From Prescottella sp. R16 (GTDB taxonomy: Bacteria > Actinomycetota > Actinomycetes > Mycobacteriales > Mycobacteriaceae), in NCBI RefSeq assembly GCF_030656875.1, contig NZ_CP130943.1:2294001-2358000 (forward strand): 64,000 bases of DNA, given 5' to 3'. A program made the position numbers and the translations under genes. Within the stretch, counting starts at the first letter, position 1. Every line of letters starts with the position of its first letter. The notes under the pieces were generated by a model that saw only the letters and a program-made list of their open reading frames with translations, was not told the DNA's origin and did not search any database. This document shows, piece after piece, positions 25,142 to 32,733 of this stretch.

Positions 25142-25744
25142 CTAGCTTTCGGCCCCGTGTCGTCGAGGCGTGAGGTGGTATTTCAGCAGCACGGTCATCT
25201 GGTCGCGGACGTTGTCGAAGGGGGTGCTGGACTTGAGCGCACGGGCCTGCACGATGGCGCCCTCGATCACCGACAGCAGCAGTCCCGCCGTGGACTGTGC
25301 GGTGGTGTGCTCGAGTCCGGCGCCGACGAACCCGTCGGTGAGCCGCGACGTCCACTCTGCGAACGCCTGACCGGCGGCAGCTTGCACGGCCGGGTCGAGT
25401 TCGTCGAGGGCGGCGGCCAGCATGAACGAGCCCTTTCGGTACTCGCTGGATTCGAGGGGGTCGCGCCAGAACGCGAACAGCTCGTCGAGCCACTGCTCAA
25501 TGTCCGGCGCGCTCGACAGGGCATCGGCCATGACGCTCAGGTGCGAGTGCACGATCCGGGTCACGATCCGGGTGGCGGTCTCGACGAGTTGAGCCTTGCC
25601 CTGCGGGAAGTGCTGGTACAGCGAGTTTCGGGACGCGTCGGCGCGGTGGAGAAGATCGGTCAGCCCGGCGGCGTGCACGCCGACTTCCTGAACCGCCGCG
25701 ACGGTACTGGCGAGGAGTCGGGCACGTGGTCGTAAGGAGGTCAT
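25142..25744 (-). CDS. TetR-family regulator divergent from fabH
   Basis: A 200 aa TetR-type repressor: RARLLASTVAAVQEVGVHAA, HTH RADASRNSLYQHFPQGKAQL, then a ligand domain resembling the LmrA/YxaF-like group (AGQAFAEWTSRLTDGFVGAG). It faces a ketoacyl synthase gene across 85 bp that contains two closely similar 18 bp operators, so it most likely represses itself and that gene. The ligand may be an acyl-type or lipophilic compound; that is inference from context. Confidence 0.86.
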   Translation of the reverse strand: MTSLRPRARLLASTVAAVQEVGVHAAGLTDLLHRADASRNSLYQHFPQGKAQLVETATRIVTRIVHSHLSVMADALSSAPDIEQWLDELFAFWRDPLESSEYRKGSFMLAAALDELDPAVQAAAGQAFAEWTSRLTDGFVGAGLEHTTAQSTAGLLLSVIEGAIVQARALKSSTPFDNVRDQMTVLLKYHLTPRRHGAES

Positions 25745-25763
25745 GGCGGCCCTTCCAGCTTGT

Positions 25764-25781
25764 GTGGACTGATCGGTTCAT
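25764..25781. promoter_or_regulatory. TetR operator, imperfect copy
   Basis: GTGGACTGATCGGTTCAT matches the perfect palindrome at 25798 in 15 of 18 positions and lies 34 bp from it, closer to the TetR start. Confidence 0.6.
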
Positions 25782-25797
25782 GTTCGATGGTGTCCAC

Positions 25798-25815
25798 GTG
25801 AACCGATCGGTTCAC
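25798..25815. promoter_or_regulatory. TetR operator, perfect 18 bp palindrome
   Basis: GTGAACCGATCGGTTCAC is its own reverse complement. It ends 14 bp before the fabH-like ATG, ideally placed to block transcription. Confidence 0.8.
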
Positions 25816-25829
25816 ATGGAGAGGATGTC

Positions 25830-26864
25830 ATGCCCGCGACCATCGCCACCGCAAGTCCCATCGCCCACACGGCTCTGCTCGGTCTCGGCGTGTACCGGCC
25901 CCGCCGCGTCGTACCCAACGCGGAGATCGTCGACCGGATCGACTCGTCCGACGAGTGGATTCGCACCCGCTCCGGTATCACCGCCCGCGGCTGGGCCGAG
26001 CCGGACGAGACGATCGTCTCGATGAGCGTCGCGGCCGCTCGGGATGCGCTGGCCGCTGCCGGGATCACAGCCGAGCAGGTCGACGCTGTCGTGCTGGCGA
26101 CGTCCTCGCAGATGGTGCTGGGGCCGTCGGCCGGCGCGGTCGTGGCCACCGAACTCGGCATGCAGGACACCGCCGCGTACGACATCTCCGCCGGCTGCGC
26201 GGGCTTCTGCTACGCGCTCGGCAACGCCGCAAGCCTCGTGCGTGCCGGCCAGGCACGGCACGTCCTGGTGATCGGCGTGGAACGCCTGTCGGACCTGCTC
26301 GATCCGACCGATCGGACCTGCGCGTTCATCTTCGCCGACGGCGCCGGCGCGGTCGTGGTGGGTCCCGGCGAGGCTGAGGGCGTCGGCCCCGTCGCGTGGG
26401 GCTCGGACGGCAGCCAGACCTCGGCGATCAAGCAGGACAAGGACTTCATGCAATACTTCGCCGAGGTCGCGGAGAAGGGTGCCGAGGCGGATCGGCCCTA
26501 CATTCGGATGAACGGCCAGGCCGTGTTCCGGTGGGCCGTGACGTTCCTGGAGAAGGCGTGCCGCGCCGCCCTCGACAAGGCCGGAGTCGCGGCCGGCGAC
26601 CTGGACGCCTTCGTGCCGCACCAGGCGAACAGCCGCATCACCGACGCCCTGATCCGGACCCTGGGACTGCCCGATACCGTTGCCGTCGCCCGCGACATCG
26701 CCGAGACCGGCAACACCAGCGCGGCGTCGATCCCGATGGCGATGGAACAGCTCCTGCGGTCCGGCGGCGCCCAGCCCGGCGACACCGCGCTGCTGCTCGG
26801 CTTCGGCGCCGGACTGGCCTACGCCGGCCAGGTCGTCCGCCTGCCCGCGATCGTCTCCGGGTAG
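25830..26864 (+). CDS. fabH: 3-oxoacyl-ACP synthase III (KAS III/FabH-type)
   Basis: A 344 aa condensing enzyme that joins an acyl-CoA starter with malonyl-ACP. The triad is complete: Cys123 (DISAGCAGFCYAL), His264 (FVPHQANSRI) and Asn295 (ETGNTSAASIPMAM). The length fits the family. It is not beside other fatty-acid or polyketide genes but faces its own TetR repressor. It is therefore more likely a dedicated, inducible synthase (for example making a signal or a modified acyl group) than the housekeeping copy. Confidence 0.88.
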   Translation: MPATIATASPIAHTALLGLGVYRPRRVVPNAEIVDRIDSSDEWIRTRSGITARGWAEPDETIVSMSVAAARDALAAAGITAEQVDAVVLATSSQMVLGPSAGAVVATELGMQDTAAYDISAGCAGFCYALGNAASLVRAGQARHVLVIGVERLSDLLDPTDRTCAFIFADGAGAVVVGPGEAEGVGPVAWGSDGSQTSAIKQDKDFMQYFAEVAEKGAEADRPYIRMNGQAVFRWAVTFLEKACRAALDKAGVAAGDLDAFVPHQANSRITDALIRTLGLPDTVAVARDIAETGNTSAASIPMAMEQLLRSGGAQPGDTALLLGFGAGLAYAGQVVRLPAIVSG

Positions 26865-26925
26865 AAGACAGGGGCTGAGCGCTCGCTGCCGACGAATGGG
26901 TGGCAGGCCAGGGGGAGGGGGTTCG

Positions 26926-27708
26926 GTGAATCCGGCGCATCTGCAACGCGGTTGGGCTGTTCGTTTCGACTGGGGCCTGTCCGGGGCGTCGGCGATCGGC
27001 CGGGATGCTGGGATCGCGGTGGTCGTCGACGTCCTGTCGTTCACGACGACGCTGTCGGTTGCTGTCGATCTCGGTGTCGAGGTGCTGCCGTATCGATGGC
27101 GCGACGCTTCGGCCGCCGCCTACGCGGCGCAGCACGGCGCGGTGCTGGCGGTAGGCCGGAGCGAGGCGGCCACTGGCGCGGTGACTCTGTCTCCAGGCAG
27201 CATTCGGCGCACAGTCGGGCTGACGCGCCTCGTACTGCCCTCGCCGAACGGTTCCTCGATCGCGTACTCGCTGGCGGAATCGTCCCGCGTCTGTGTGGGC
27301 GCATCGCTGCGCAACGCGCGGGCGGTCGCAGAGTGGATCGCGCAGAACCACGTCGAGGGTTCGTCCGTGGCGGTGATCGCTGCGGGCGAGCGATGGCCGG
27401 ATGGGGCCTTGCGGCCGGCCGTCGAGGACGTATGGGGTGCGGGCGCGGTGCTGTCTGAACTCGCGCGGCTGCGTCCGAAGTCGACGATGTCACCGGAGTC
27501 GACGATGTCACCGGAGGCGGAAATGGCGGTGACCGCGTGGCATGCGGTCCGCGAGCACGTGGCAGCCTCGTTGGAGCAGTGCGCATCCGGCCAGGAACTG
27601 ATCGCCGCGGGATACGCGTCTGACGTGGAGGTTGCCTCCGAAGTCGGCCAGAGCCGATCCGTCCCGGTCCTCGTCGGAGACATGTTCGTCGATCGTGCCG
27701 CGCACTGA
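26926..27708 (+). CDS. 2-phosphosulfolactate phosphatase (ComB)-family protein
   Basis: A 260 aa protein of the ComB family: IAVVVDVLSFTTTLSVAVDL near residue 30, RLVLPSPNGSSIAYSLAESS, then AVIAAGERWPDGALRPAVED. Archaeal ComB dephosphorylates 2-phosphosulfolactate in coenzyme M synthesis; bacterial homologues are phosphatases of unsure substrate. GTG 26926 follows a strong G-rich ribosome site. An 18 bp tandem repeat (27481-27516) duplicates STMSPE in a variable loop. Confidence 0.78.
   Translation: MNPAHLQRGWAVRFDWGLSGASAIGRDAGIAVVVDVLSFTTTLSVAVDLGVEVLPYRWRDASAAAYAAQHGAVLAVGRSEAATGAVTLSPGSIRRTVGLTRLVLPSPNGSSIAYSLAESSRVCVGASLRNARAVAEWIAQNHVEGSSVAVIAAGERWPDGALRPAVEDVWGAGAVLSELARLRPKSTMSPESTMSPEAEMAVTAWHAVREHVAASLEQCASGQELIAAGYASDVEVASEVGQSRSVPVLVGDMFVDRAAH
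27481..27516 (+). repeat. Two tandem copies of an 18 bp unit inside the ComB-like gene
   Basis: TCGACGATGTCACCGGAG occurs twice head to tail, adding six residues (STMSPE) in frame without disturbing the gene. Confidence 0.9.
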
Positions 27709-28029
27709 AGCGAGTGCACACGACAGCAGGCAAACCGATTACGAGGGCGCGTTCGCACAGGAGGTTCATGCGTCCAGCGGCGAAGGACGATGGTCCGCCG
27801 GTGTCCCCAGGACCATTCTGTGTGGACGTGACTGTCGGCGGGAGCTGAGGGAGATGCTCGCGGTCCTGGCTGAGCGCAACGCATCGCCAGCACGAGCGCT
27901 GAAACAATACGGGCATGACCGAATCAGGGAGCAAGAACCGAGGAATCGACTACCCGCCGTCCGCGCTTCGGGACTTCACAGCCACCGGCTACCGGAATGT
28001 GCGCTAGTGCTCCGCCGTTCACGGCGGAG

Positions 28030-28240
28030 GTGAAGGCGCACGCGGTAGGCCCTCGAGGGCCGAGCGTGCCCTGGACGGGGCGCTCTTGTTGCTCGATGTG
28101 CTGTCGCAGCACGCTGATCGGGGCACCCTCGACCGAGCCTGCGAAGTAGGAGCCGGGCCAGAGGCGCTGCGCCCGCCGGTAGTGCTGGGCCGGTTCGGGG
28201 AAGTCCTGTCTCATCCGCCGTGACGAGACCCCTCGAGACT
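28030..28240 (-). pseudogene. tnpA: C-terminal remnant of an IS200-like TnpA (Y1 transposase)
   Basis: The minus strand reads RRMRQDFPEPAQHYRRAQRL, WPGSYFAGSVEGAPISVLRQ, then HIEQQERP, the usual C-terminal end of IS200-type TnpA. The catalytic Tyr/HUH part is missing, so this element cannot mobilise itself; a TnpA in trans would be needed. It is divergent from tnpB, as in IS605. Confidence 0.7.
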
Positions 28241-28307
28241 GTTCGCGAGCAGTGGATGTGGTTGTTCCTGCCGGGATTTGTCGGACCCCGCGGCTAGGTT
28301 GGGGTTC

Positions 28308-29456
28308 GTGCAGCTCCGATACCAGTTCCGGCTCTACCCCACTGTGGGGCAGCAGGTGGCGTTGGCGCGGGCGTTCGGGTGCGCGCGGGTGGTGTTCAAC
28401 GACGCGATCGCCACACGGGAAGCCGCCCGGCGGGATGGGCTGCCGTATCCGACGGATGCGGAGCTGTCGAAAGCGTTGACCGTGGCGAAGAAGACCCCGG
28501 AGCGGGCCTGGCTTTCCGAGGTGTCGTCGGTGGTGTTGCAGCAGGCGTTGGCGGATGCGAACACCGCGTACCGGAACTTCTTTGCCTCGGTCACCGGGAA
28601 GCGGCGGGGCCGCAAGGTCGGCGCTCCGCGGTTTCGGTCGCGGCGCGACCACCGGCAGTCGATCCGGTTCACTCGCAACGCCAAGTTCGCGGTGACGGCG
28701 GGCGGGAAGCTGCGTCTGCCGAAGATCGGGGAGGTGACAGTCCGTTGGTCCCGCGATCTGCCGTCGGATCCGTCGAGTGTGACGGTCGTCAAGGATGCCG
28801 CCGGCCGCTACTTCGCCAGCTTCGTCGTCGAGACCGTCGACGAGCCACTGCCTGCAACCGACGCCGAGGTGGGTATCGATCTGGGGCTCACCACGTTCGC
28901 GGTGCTGTCGAACGGGAAGACGGTCACCTCGCCGAAGTTTTTCCGGCAGGCGGAGCGTCGACTCCGCAAAGCGCAGAAGAATCTGTCCCGCAAGGAGAAA
29001 GGCTCGAAGAACCGGGCCAAGGCCCGAGTGAAGGTTGCCCGGGCGCATGCCCGGGTTCGGGACGCGCGGCTGGACTTCGCGCACAAGCAGTCCACGACGA
29101 TCGTCCGCGAGAACCAAGCGGTGTACGTCGAGGACTTGTGCGTGACCGGGCTGGCGCGGACCCGGTTGGCGAAATCGGTCCACGACGCCGGCTGGGGTCA
29201 GTTCCTCCGGTTGGTGGAGGAGAAAGCCACCCGGTACGGGCGCACCTTCGGCACGGTGGACCGGTTCTTCCCGTCGTCGCAGACGTGCTCGACGTGCGGG
29301 CGGGTCGACGGGAAGAAACCCCTGCACGTCCGCACCTGGGCGTGTCCGTGTGGGGCGGTCCACGATCGGGATCTGAATGCAGCCATCAATATTCTCGCCG
29401 CCGGACGGGCGGAGAGGCGAAACGCCTGCGGAGAGACGGTCAGCCTCCCCGCCTAG
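28308..29456 (+). CDS. tnpB: TnpB RNA-guided endonuclease (IS605 type)
   Basis: A 382 aa TnpB. The RuvC triad motifs are present: GIDLGLTTFAVLSNGKTV (Asp), AVYVEDLCVTGLARTRL (Glu) and VHDRDLNAAINILAAGR (Asp). The zinc ribbon has CSTCGRVDG and, further on, TWACPCGAVH. The N-terminal region LRYQFRLYPTVGQQVALARA is standard. GTG 28308 is eight bases after a TAGGTT -10-like box, suggesting leaderless translation; the frame is open to 28278. All catalytic residues are intact, so it is probably an active nuclease guided by RNA made from the element's right end. Confidence 0.9.
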   Translation: MQLRYQFRLYPTVGQQVALARAFGCARVVFNDAIATREAARRDGLPYPTDAELSKALTVAKKTPERAWLSEVSSVVLQQALADANTAYRNFFASVTGKRRGRKVGAPRFRSRRDHRQSIRFTRNAKFAVTAGGKLRLPKIGEVTVRWSRDLPSDPSSVTVVKDAAGRYFASFVVETVDEPLPATDAEVGIDLGLTTFAVLSNGKTVTSPKFFRQAERRLRKAQKNLSRKEKGSKNRAKARVKVARAHARVRDARLDFAHKQSTTIVRENQAVYVEDLCVTGLARTRLAKSVHDAGWGQFLRLVEEKATRYGRTFGTVDRFFPSSQTCSTCGRVDGKKPLHVRTWACPCGAVHDRDLNAAINILAAGRAERRNACGETVSLPA

Positions 29457-29549
29457 CGGGGAGCACGACTCGATGAAACAGGAACCCCCCGAAGCGGCAC
29501 GACGTGCCGCAGTAGGAATCCCGGCCGTTCACGGCCGGGAGGACGTCAA
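29420..29549 (+). ncRNA. Predicted omegaRNA scaffold of the first TnpB element
   Basis: TnpB guide RNAs are made from the 3' end of tnpB through the right end, with the guide read from flanking host DNA. Here the region has TGAAACAGGAACCC (29474-29487), a hairpin GCGGCAC/GTGCCGC (29494-29510) and the end hairpin (29519-29540). The same TGAAACAGGAACCC plus two hairpins recurs in the second element. Exact 5' end is a guess. Confidence 0.5.
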
Positions 29550-29880
29550 GAGTGGATCGACAATCTCGAATTCACCCGCGACCCCTCCGAGTTCGTCGCG
29601 GACGTCGACGACTATCTTGCGATCGCGCGCCAGCGATTCGCGGACGCGGGCTGGAATGGTGACGGTGAGATCCAGCTGATGTGGGTACCGCCATTCGCGC
29701 TACCCGAACGTTCCCAGGTCATGCACTCGGCCGGCGTAATCCTCTGGCATGTCAAACAGGAATCGGACGGCACCTCTTGGTTGCTCTACCCGCCCGCGCA
29801 ATGGCGTTGGTGATCTGATCGGGTCACCGCGGCGGACAAGTGATTCAGGTCGATGGCCGAAGCAGTCGGCTAGAGGGCGA

Positions 29881-30162
29881 GAAGGCTGGGTTGAACGCAT
29901 CTTCGACCATCACCTCGCGCCTGAACTCCGCGATGAACCGGGAGCGGAGTACGCAAAGGCGGTAGCGGCGATGGCGGGCCGTCAGGGTGAGCCCTGGCAA
30001 TGCTCATCGACGCCGGAGGAGATGGGCACGTGGTTGGCAGAGCACAGTTGGCAACTACAAGAGGACGTCGACGAATCTTCGAGCGTGCCTGAAGGGTTCT
30101 TTGCCGACCAAGAGCATCTGCGGCCGATGAAGCTCGTCCGACTGGTTCAGGCTATGCGCTAG
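29881..30162 (+). pseudogene. C-terminal fragment, possibly of a SAM-dependent methyltransferase
   Basis: The frame ending at 30162 reads EGWVERIFDHHLAPELRDEP, GAEYAKAVAAMAGRQGEPWQ, CSSTPEEMGTWLAEHSWQLQ and ends EHLRPMKLVRLVQAMR. The GEPW...TPEEM..WL pattern resembles the end of leucine carboxyl methyltransferase-like enzymes. The SAM-binding N-terminal two thirds are absent, and upstream is the end of the split host gene. Likely a 5'-deleted remnant. Confidence 0.45.
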
Positions 30163-30529
30163 GTGCCCCGGCTAGGACGTGTCCTGTCCCCGTTCGGCGG
30201 CCACGGCGACGGCCCGGTCGAAGGTGTGGACGAGTACGGCCCGACGGGCAATCTTGTGGGCGGGGTCCGGGTCGAGTCCGTCGATGTATCCGTCCCACAC
30301 ACGGAGATACCGGTCCCGCCAGCCGGTCAGGACCGTCGACGAGGGGAAGGCCGCGCCGACCCGTCGTGTCTCGGCGATGTCGGTGAGGATCTCGAGCCAC
30401 GCCGGGACCATCTCGCCGCCCCACTCGTCCGGCTCCAGCCGGGAGTCGTCCTCGAACTCGGCGGTGATGTCGTCGACGATCCGGCCGGTCAGTATTTCCA
30501 GACCGTCGGCGACGGTGTCACCGAATACT

Positions 30530-31825
30530 CGTCAGGATGCCCTGTCGTTCACGGCGGGGAGGAATGGCGTCGAACATGTCGGACCCTTCTGTTGTGATGG
30601 TGGGGTGAGGACCGCATACAAGGTCCGGGCCTACCCGGACCCCGAACAGGCGGCGCTGCTGCGCCGCACATTCGGGTGCGTGCGGGTCGTGTGGAACAAG
30701 ACTCTCGCGGATCGGCAACACCGGTACACGACAGAGCAGAAGTCGATCTCCTACACGGAGACCGATGCGGCGCTGTCGCAGTGGAAGAAGACCGACGACC
30801 TCGCGTTCCTGTCGGAGGTGTCGTCGGTGCCGTTGCAGCAGACCCTGCGGCATCAGCACACCGCGTTCGGGTCGTTCTTCACGGGCACGGCCCGGTACCC
30901 GCGGTTCAAGAGTCGGCATTCTCGTCAGTCTGCGCATTACACGCGCTCCGCGTTCCGCATCAAAGCGGACGGGTTGTGGTTGGCGAAGACCACCGCGCCG
31001 CTGCGGGTCGCGTGGTCCTGGCCCGGCATCGATCTCGCGACGCTCGACCCGACGATGGTGATCGTCTCCTGCGAGCCGGACGGCCGCTGGTTCGTGACGT
31101 TCGCTGTCGACCACGCCGACGCTGAACCACTTCCCGCGACGGGCATGTCGGTCGGTGTGGATCTCGGCGTCAAGGACTTTGCAGTGCTGTCGACCGGGGA
31201 GAAGATCGCCAACCCGAAGCACATGGCCCGCCACGAGCGAGGTCTGCGCCGGCACCAGCGGCGCCTGGCGCGGATGCGGAAAGGCTCGAACAACCGGAAC
31301 AGGCAACGCCGGAAGGTCGCACGCAAGCATTCCCGGGTGCGGGATGCTCGCCGCGACTTCCTGCACAAGGCCGGCACGGCGCTGGTGCAGCGGTTCGACA
31401 CGATCGCTGTTGAGGACCTGAACGTGTCCGGGATGGTCCGTAACCGGTCGTTGGCGAAGTCGATCAGCGAATCCGGCTGGGGTGAGTTCCGGTCGATGCT
31501 CGAGTACAAGACCGCGCGGGCCGGACGCCGGTTCGTGGTGATCGACCGCTGGTACCCCAGCTCCAAGACGTGCAGTGCGTGCGGGCATCGGCTCGCCGTG
31601 TTGCCCCTCGGGACACGGCAGTGGACGTGCCCGGACTGCGGCACCCGGCACGACCGGGACCACAACGCCGCACAGAACATCCTCGTCGCCGCCGGGCTGG
31701 CGGAGACACGAAACGCCTGCGGAGCGGATGTCAGACCGCATGGGTTCGCCCATCGGCAATCCGTGGTGAAACAGGAACCCTCGGACGTGAGTCCGAGAAT
31801 CCCCGTCCTTCAGGACGGGGAGTAG
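30530..31825 (+). mobile_element. IS1341-type (TnpB-only) element
   Basis: About 1.3 kb with no tnpA. Left-end stem around GTCGTTCACGGCGGGG (30547-30562). Right end with hairpins TCGGAC/GTCCGA (31781-31796) and CCCCGTCCT/AGGACGGGG (31801-31820). Boundaries come from restoring the DUF4259 frame; if the element ends with TCAA it would run to 31829 with a one-base shift on the left, also in frame. Confidence 0.78.
30605..31825 (+). CDS. tnpB: TnpB RNA-guided endonuclease (IS1341 type)
   Basis: A 406 aa TnpB, clearly different from the one at 28308. RuvC motifs: VGVDLGVKDFAVLSTGEKI, TIAVEDLNVSGMVRNRS and RHDRDHNAAQNILVAAG; zinc ribbon CSACGH and CPDCGT. GTG 30605 (RTAYKVRAYPDPEQAALL) is taken as start; the longer open frame back to 30179 crosses the host gene. 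The stop coincides with the right-end hairpin region, so the last ~35 codons overlap the predicted guide-RNA scaffold. Confidence 0.9.
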   Translation: MRTAYKVRAYPDPEQAALLRRTFGCVRVVWNKTLADRQHRYTTEQKSISYTETDAALSQWKKTDDLAFLSEVSSVPLQQTLRHQHTAFGSFFTGTARYPRFKSRHSRQSAHYTRSAFRIKADGLWLAKTTAPLRVAWSWPGIDLATLDPTMVIVSCEPDGRWFVTFAVDHADAEPLPATGMSVGVDLGVKDFAVLSTGEKIANPKHMARHERGLRRHQRRLARMRKGSNNRNRQRRKVARKHSRVRDARRDFLHKAGTALVQRFDTIAVEDLNVSGMVRNRSLAKSISESGWGEFRSMLEYKTARAGRRFVVIDRWYPSSKTCSACGHRLAVLPLGTRQWTCPDCGTRHDRDHNAAQNILVAAGLAETRNACGADVRPHGFAHRQSVVKQEPSDVSPRIPVLQDGE

Positions 31826-31829
31826 TCAA
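31690..31829 (+). ncRNA. Predicted omegaRNA scaffold of the second TnpB element
   Basis: Carries TGAAACAGGAACCC at 31767-31780, identical to the first element, followed by hairpins at 31781-31796 and 31801-31820, in the same order and near-same spacing. The guide would be read from host DNA after 31829, the DUF4259 coding sequence. Ends approximate. Confidence 0.5.
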
Positions 31830-31916
31830 TGTCGAAGTTCCCCGAACCCCAGACCCCCATATGTCCTCCTCACCGCTCGGTTCGATCGCCGGTCGAGACT
31901 ACGGGCAACGGCCGGT

Positions 31917-32165
31917 TCATCGGACGCGGCGACCCCGCCGGTATTCGTGGCCACCCCACACCCCGGACAGGCCGGTGGTTGCCGCGTAGCCGCCGCACGC
32001 GGCCGCGAGGGGGCAGCGGGCGCAGACGGCGGCGGCGTAGTCGAAGTCCTCGCTCGGGTCGGGGAACCAGCGGTCGGGGTGCCGGTCACCGCGGCATGCA
32101 GCGGTCTCCCACTCCGGGGTGCCGGCCGCGGCGGGCAGGTCGACCGGGGTCGTCGTGACGGTCAT
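31917..32165 (-). CDS. WhiB-like iron-sulfur transcription factor
   Basis: An 82 aa Wbl protein. The four cluster-binding Cys residues are at 24, 48, 51 and 57 (TAACRGDRHP and VCARCPLAAACGGY). The GVWGG turn and the basic tail EYRRGRRVR follow. Ribosome site AGGAGG precedes the ATG. Wbl proteins bind a 4Fe-4S cluster and usually act with the principal sigma factor. It sits 26 bp upstream of nothing else on its strand; the HNH gene lies behind it in the same direction and could be co-transcribed. Confidence 0.9.
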   Translation of the reverse strand: MTVTTTPVDLPAAAGTPEWETAACRGDRHPDRWFPDPSEDFDYAAAVCARCPLAAACGGYAATTGLSGVWGGHEYRRGRRVR

Positions 32166-32190
32166 GGGGATGTGCCTCCTTCCGGGGCGT

Positions 32191-32733
32191 TCAGCGGGTG
32201 GGGGTCAGGTCGCGCCAGATCGTGTGCTGCCGTTTGACGTCGTCTCTCGGGGCCCGCGGCTGCCACAGCAGCGGCATGCCGGCCTCCTCCGGGGTGCGGT
32301 CGGCCTTGCGGCCGTTGCAGTCCGCGCACGCGGCGACCAGGTTGCCGAACGTGTCGCCGCCGCCACGGCTCTTCGGGAACACGTGATCGACGGTGCGGGC
32401 ACCGGGGCGGCCGCAGTACGCGCACCGGTACCGGTCCCGCGCCAGGATCGTGGGACACGTGGCCCGGGAATCGTCGTCGACGACCGGACGCGGCGGCGTG
32501 TGCACGTACTCGAGCAGCTGGATGGTGCAGGGCAGCGGGATCGCGACGTGCTGGGAGCGCACCACGAACCGGGGCGCATGCTCGACGAGGGTGACCGCGA
32601 GTTCTTCGGCGAGCAGCACCACCGCTCGGGCTGCGGGGACGACATCGAAGTCCTCGTACGTCGAATTGAGCACCCGCACACGGGTGTTCATCCAGGTGCG
32701 CGCGGTGATCGCGGTGCCGGGCGGGTGGGTCAT
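32191..32733 (-). CDS. HNH endonuclease-family protein
   Basis: A 180 aa protein with a zinc-supported HNH nuclease domain at residues ~105-160: RYRCAYCGRPGARTVDHVFP, KSRGGGDTFGNLVAACADCN, GRKADRTPEEAG. The N-terminal part (RVRVLNSTYEDFDVVPAARA) matches stand-alone actinobacterial HNH proteins that begin LNASYEPL. ATG 32733 is used; ATG 32691 just before NTRVRVLNST is an alternative. The role in vivo is unknown; it is next to a WhiB gene on the same strand. Confidence 0.85.
   Translation of the reverse strand: MTHPPGTAITARTWMNTRVRVLNSTYEDFDVVPAARAVVLLAEELAVTLVEHAPRFVVRSQHVAIPLPCTIQLLEYVHTPPRPVVDDDSRATCPTILARDRYRCAYCGRPGARTVDHVFPKSRGGGDTFGNLVAACADCNGRKADRTPEEAGMPLLWQPRAPRDDVKRQHTIWRDLTPTR

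Larger units (their letters stand above)
28005..29546 (+). mobile_element. IS200/IS605-type element with intact TnpB and decayed TnpA
   Basis: About 1.54 kb. The left end has a hairpin (28010-28029, arms CTCCGCCGT/ACGGCGGAG). The right end has a hairpin (29519-29540, arms TCCCGGCCGT/ACGGCCGGGA) and another at 29494-29510. There are no target duplications or terminal inverted repeats, as expected for this family. Ends were set by restoring the host frame; the right end may extend to TCAA at 29546-29549, with a matching shift on the left that also keeps the frame. Confidence 0.8.
27915..29813 (+). pseudogene. Small host gene split by an IS200/IS605-type element
   Basis: The first part, ATG 27915 to 28004, gives MTESGSKNRGIDYPPSALRD and FTATGYRNVR and is followed at once by TAG. 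From 29547 the same frame continues QEWIDNLEFTRDPSEFVADV, DDYLAIARQRFADAGWNGDG, EIQLMWVPPFALPERSQVMH and so on to TGA at 29811-29813. Joining the halves gives an uninterrupted 118 aa soluble protein, so the insertion was precise and seemingly recent. No family recognised for the intact protein. Confidence 0.75.
30172..31860 (-). pseudogene. DUF4259-like gene split by a TnpB-only element
   Basis: The minus-strand gene starts at ATG 31860 (AGGAGG upstream) with MGVWGSGNFDI, the typical DUF4259 opening, and stops at the element boundary (31826). From 30529 leftward it resumes with VFGDTVADGLEILTGRIVDD, ITAEFEDDSRLEPDEWGGEM, VPAWLEILTDIAETRRVGAA and ends at TAG 30172. The two parts total 393 bases, an exact multiple of three, giving a 130 aa protein if rejoined. 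Disrupted by precise insertion of the element at 30530-31825. Confidence 0.78.

Noticed and set aside
27924-29363. 479 aa minus-strand frame opposite tnpB
   Set aside because: Mostly a shadow of tnpB; only its last part (28030-28240) is meaningful, as a TnpA remnant in the same frame.
30179-30604. N-terminal extension of the second TnpB frame back to 30179
   Set aside because: It crosses the element boundary and the antisense DUF4259 fragment; homology to TnpB begins at RTAYKVRAYP.
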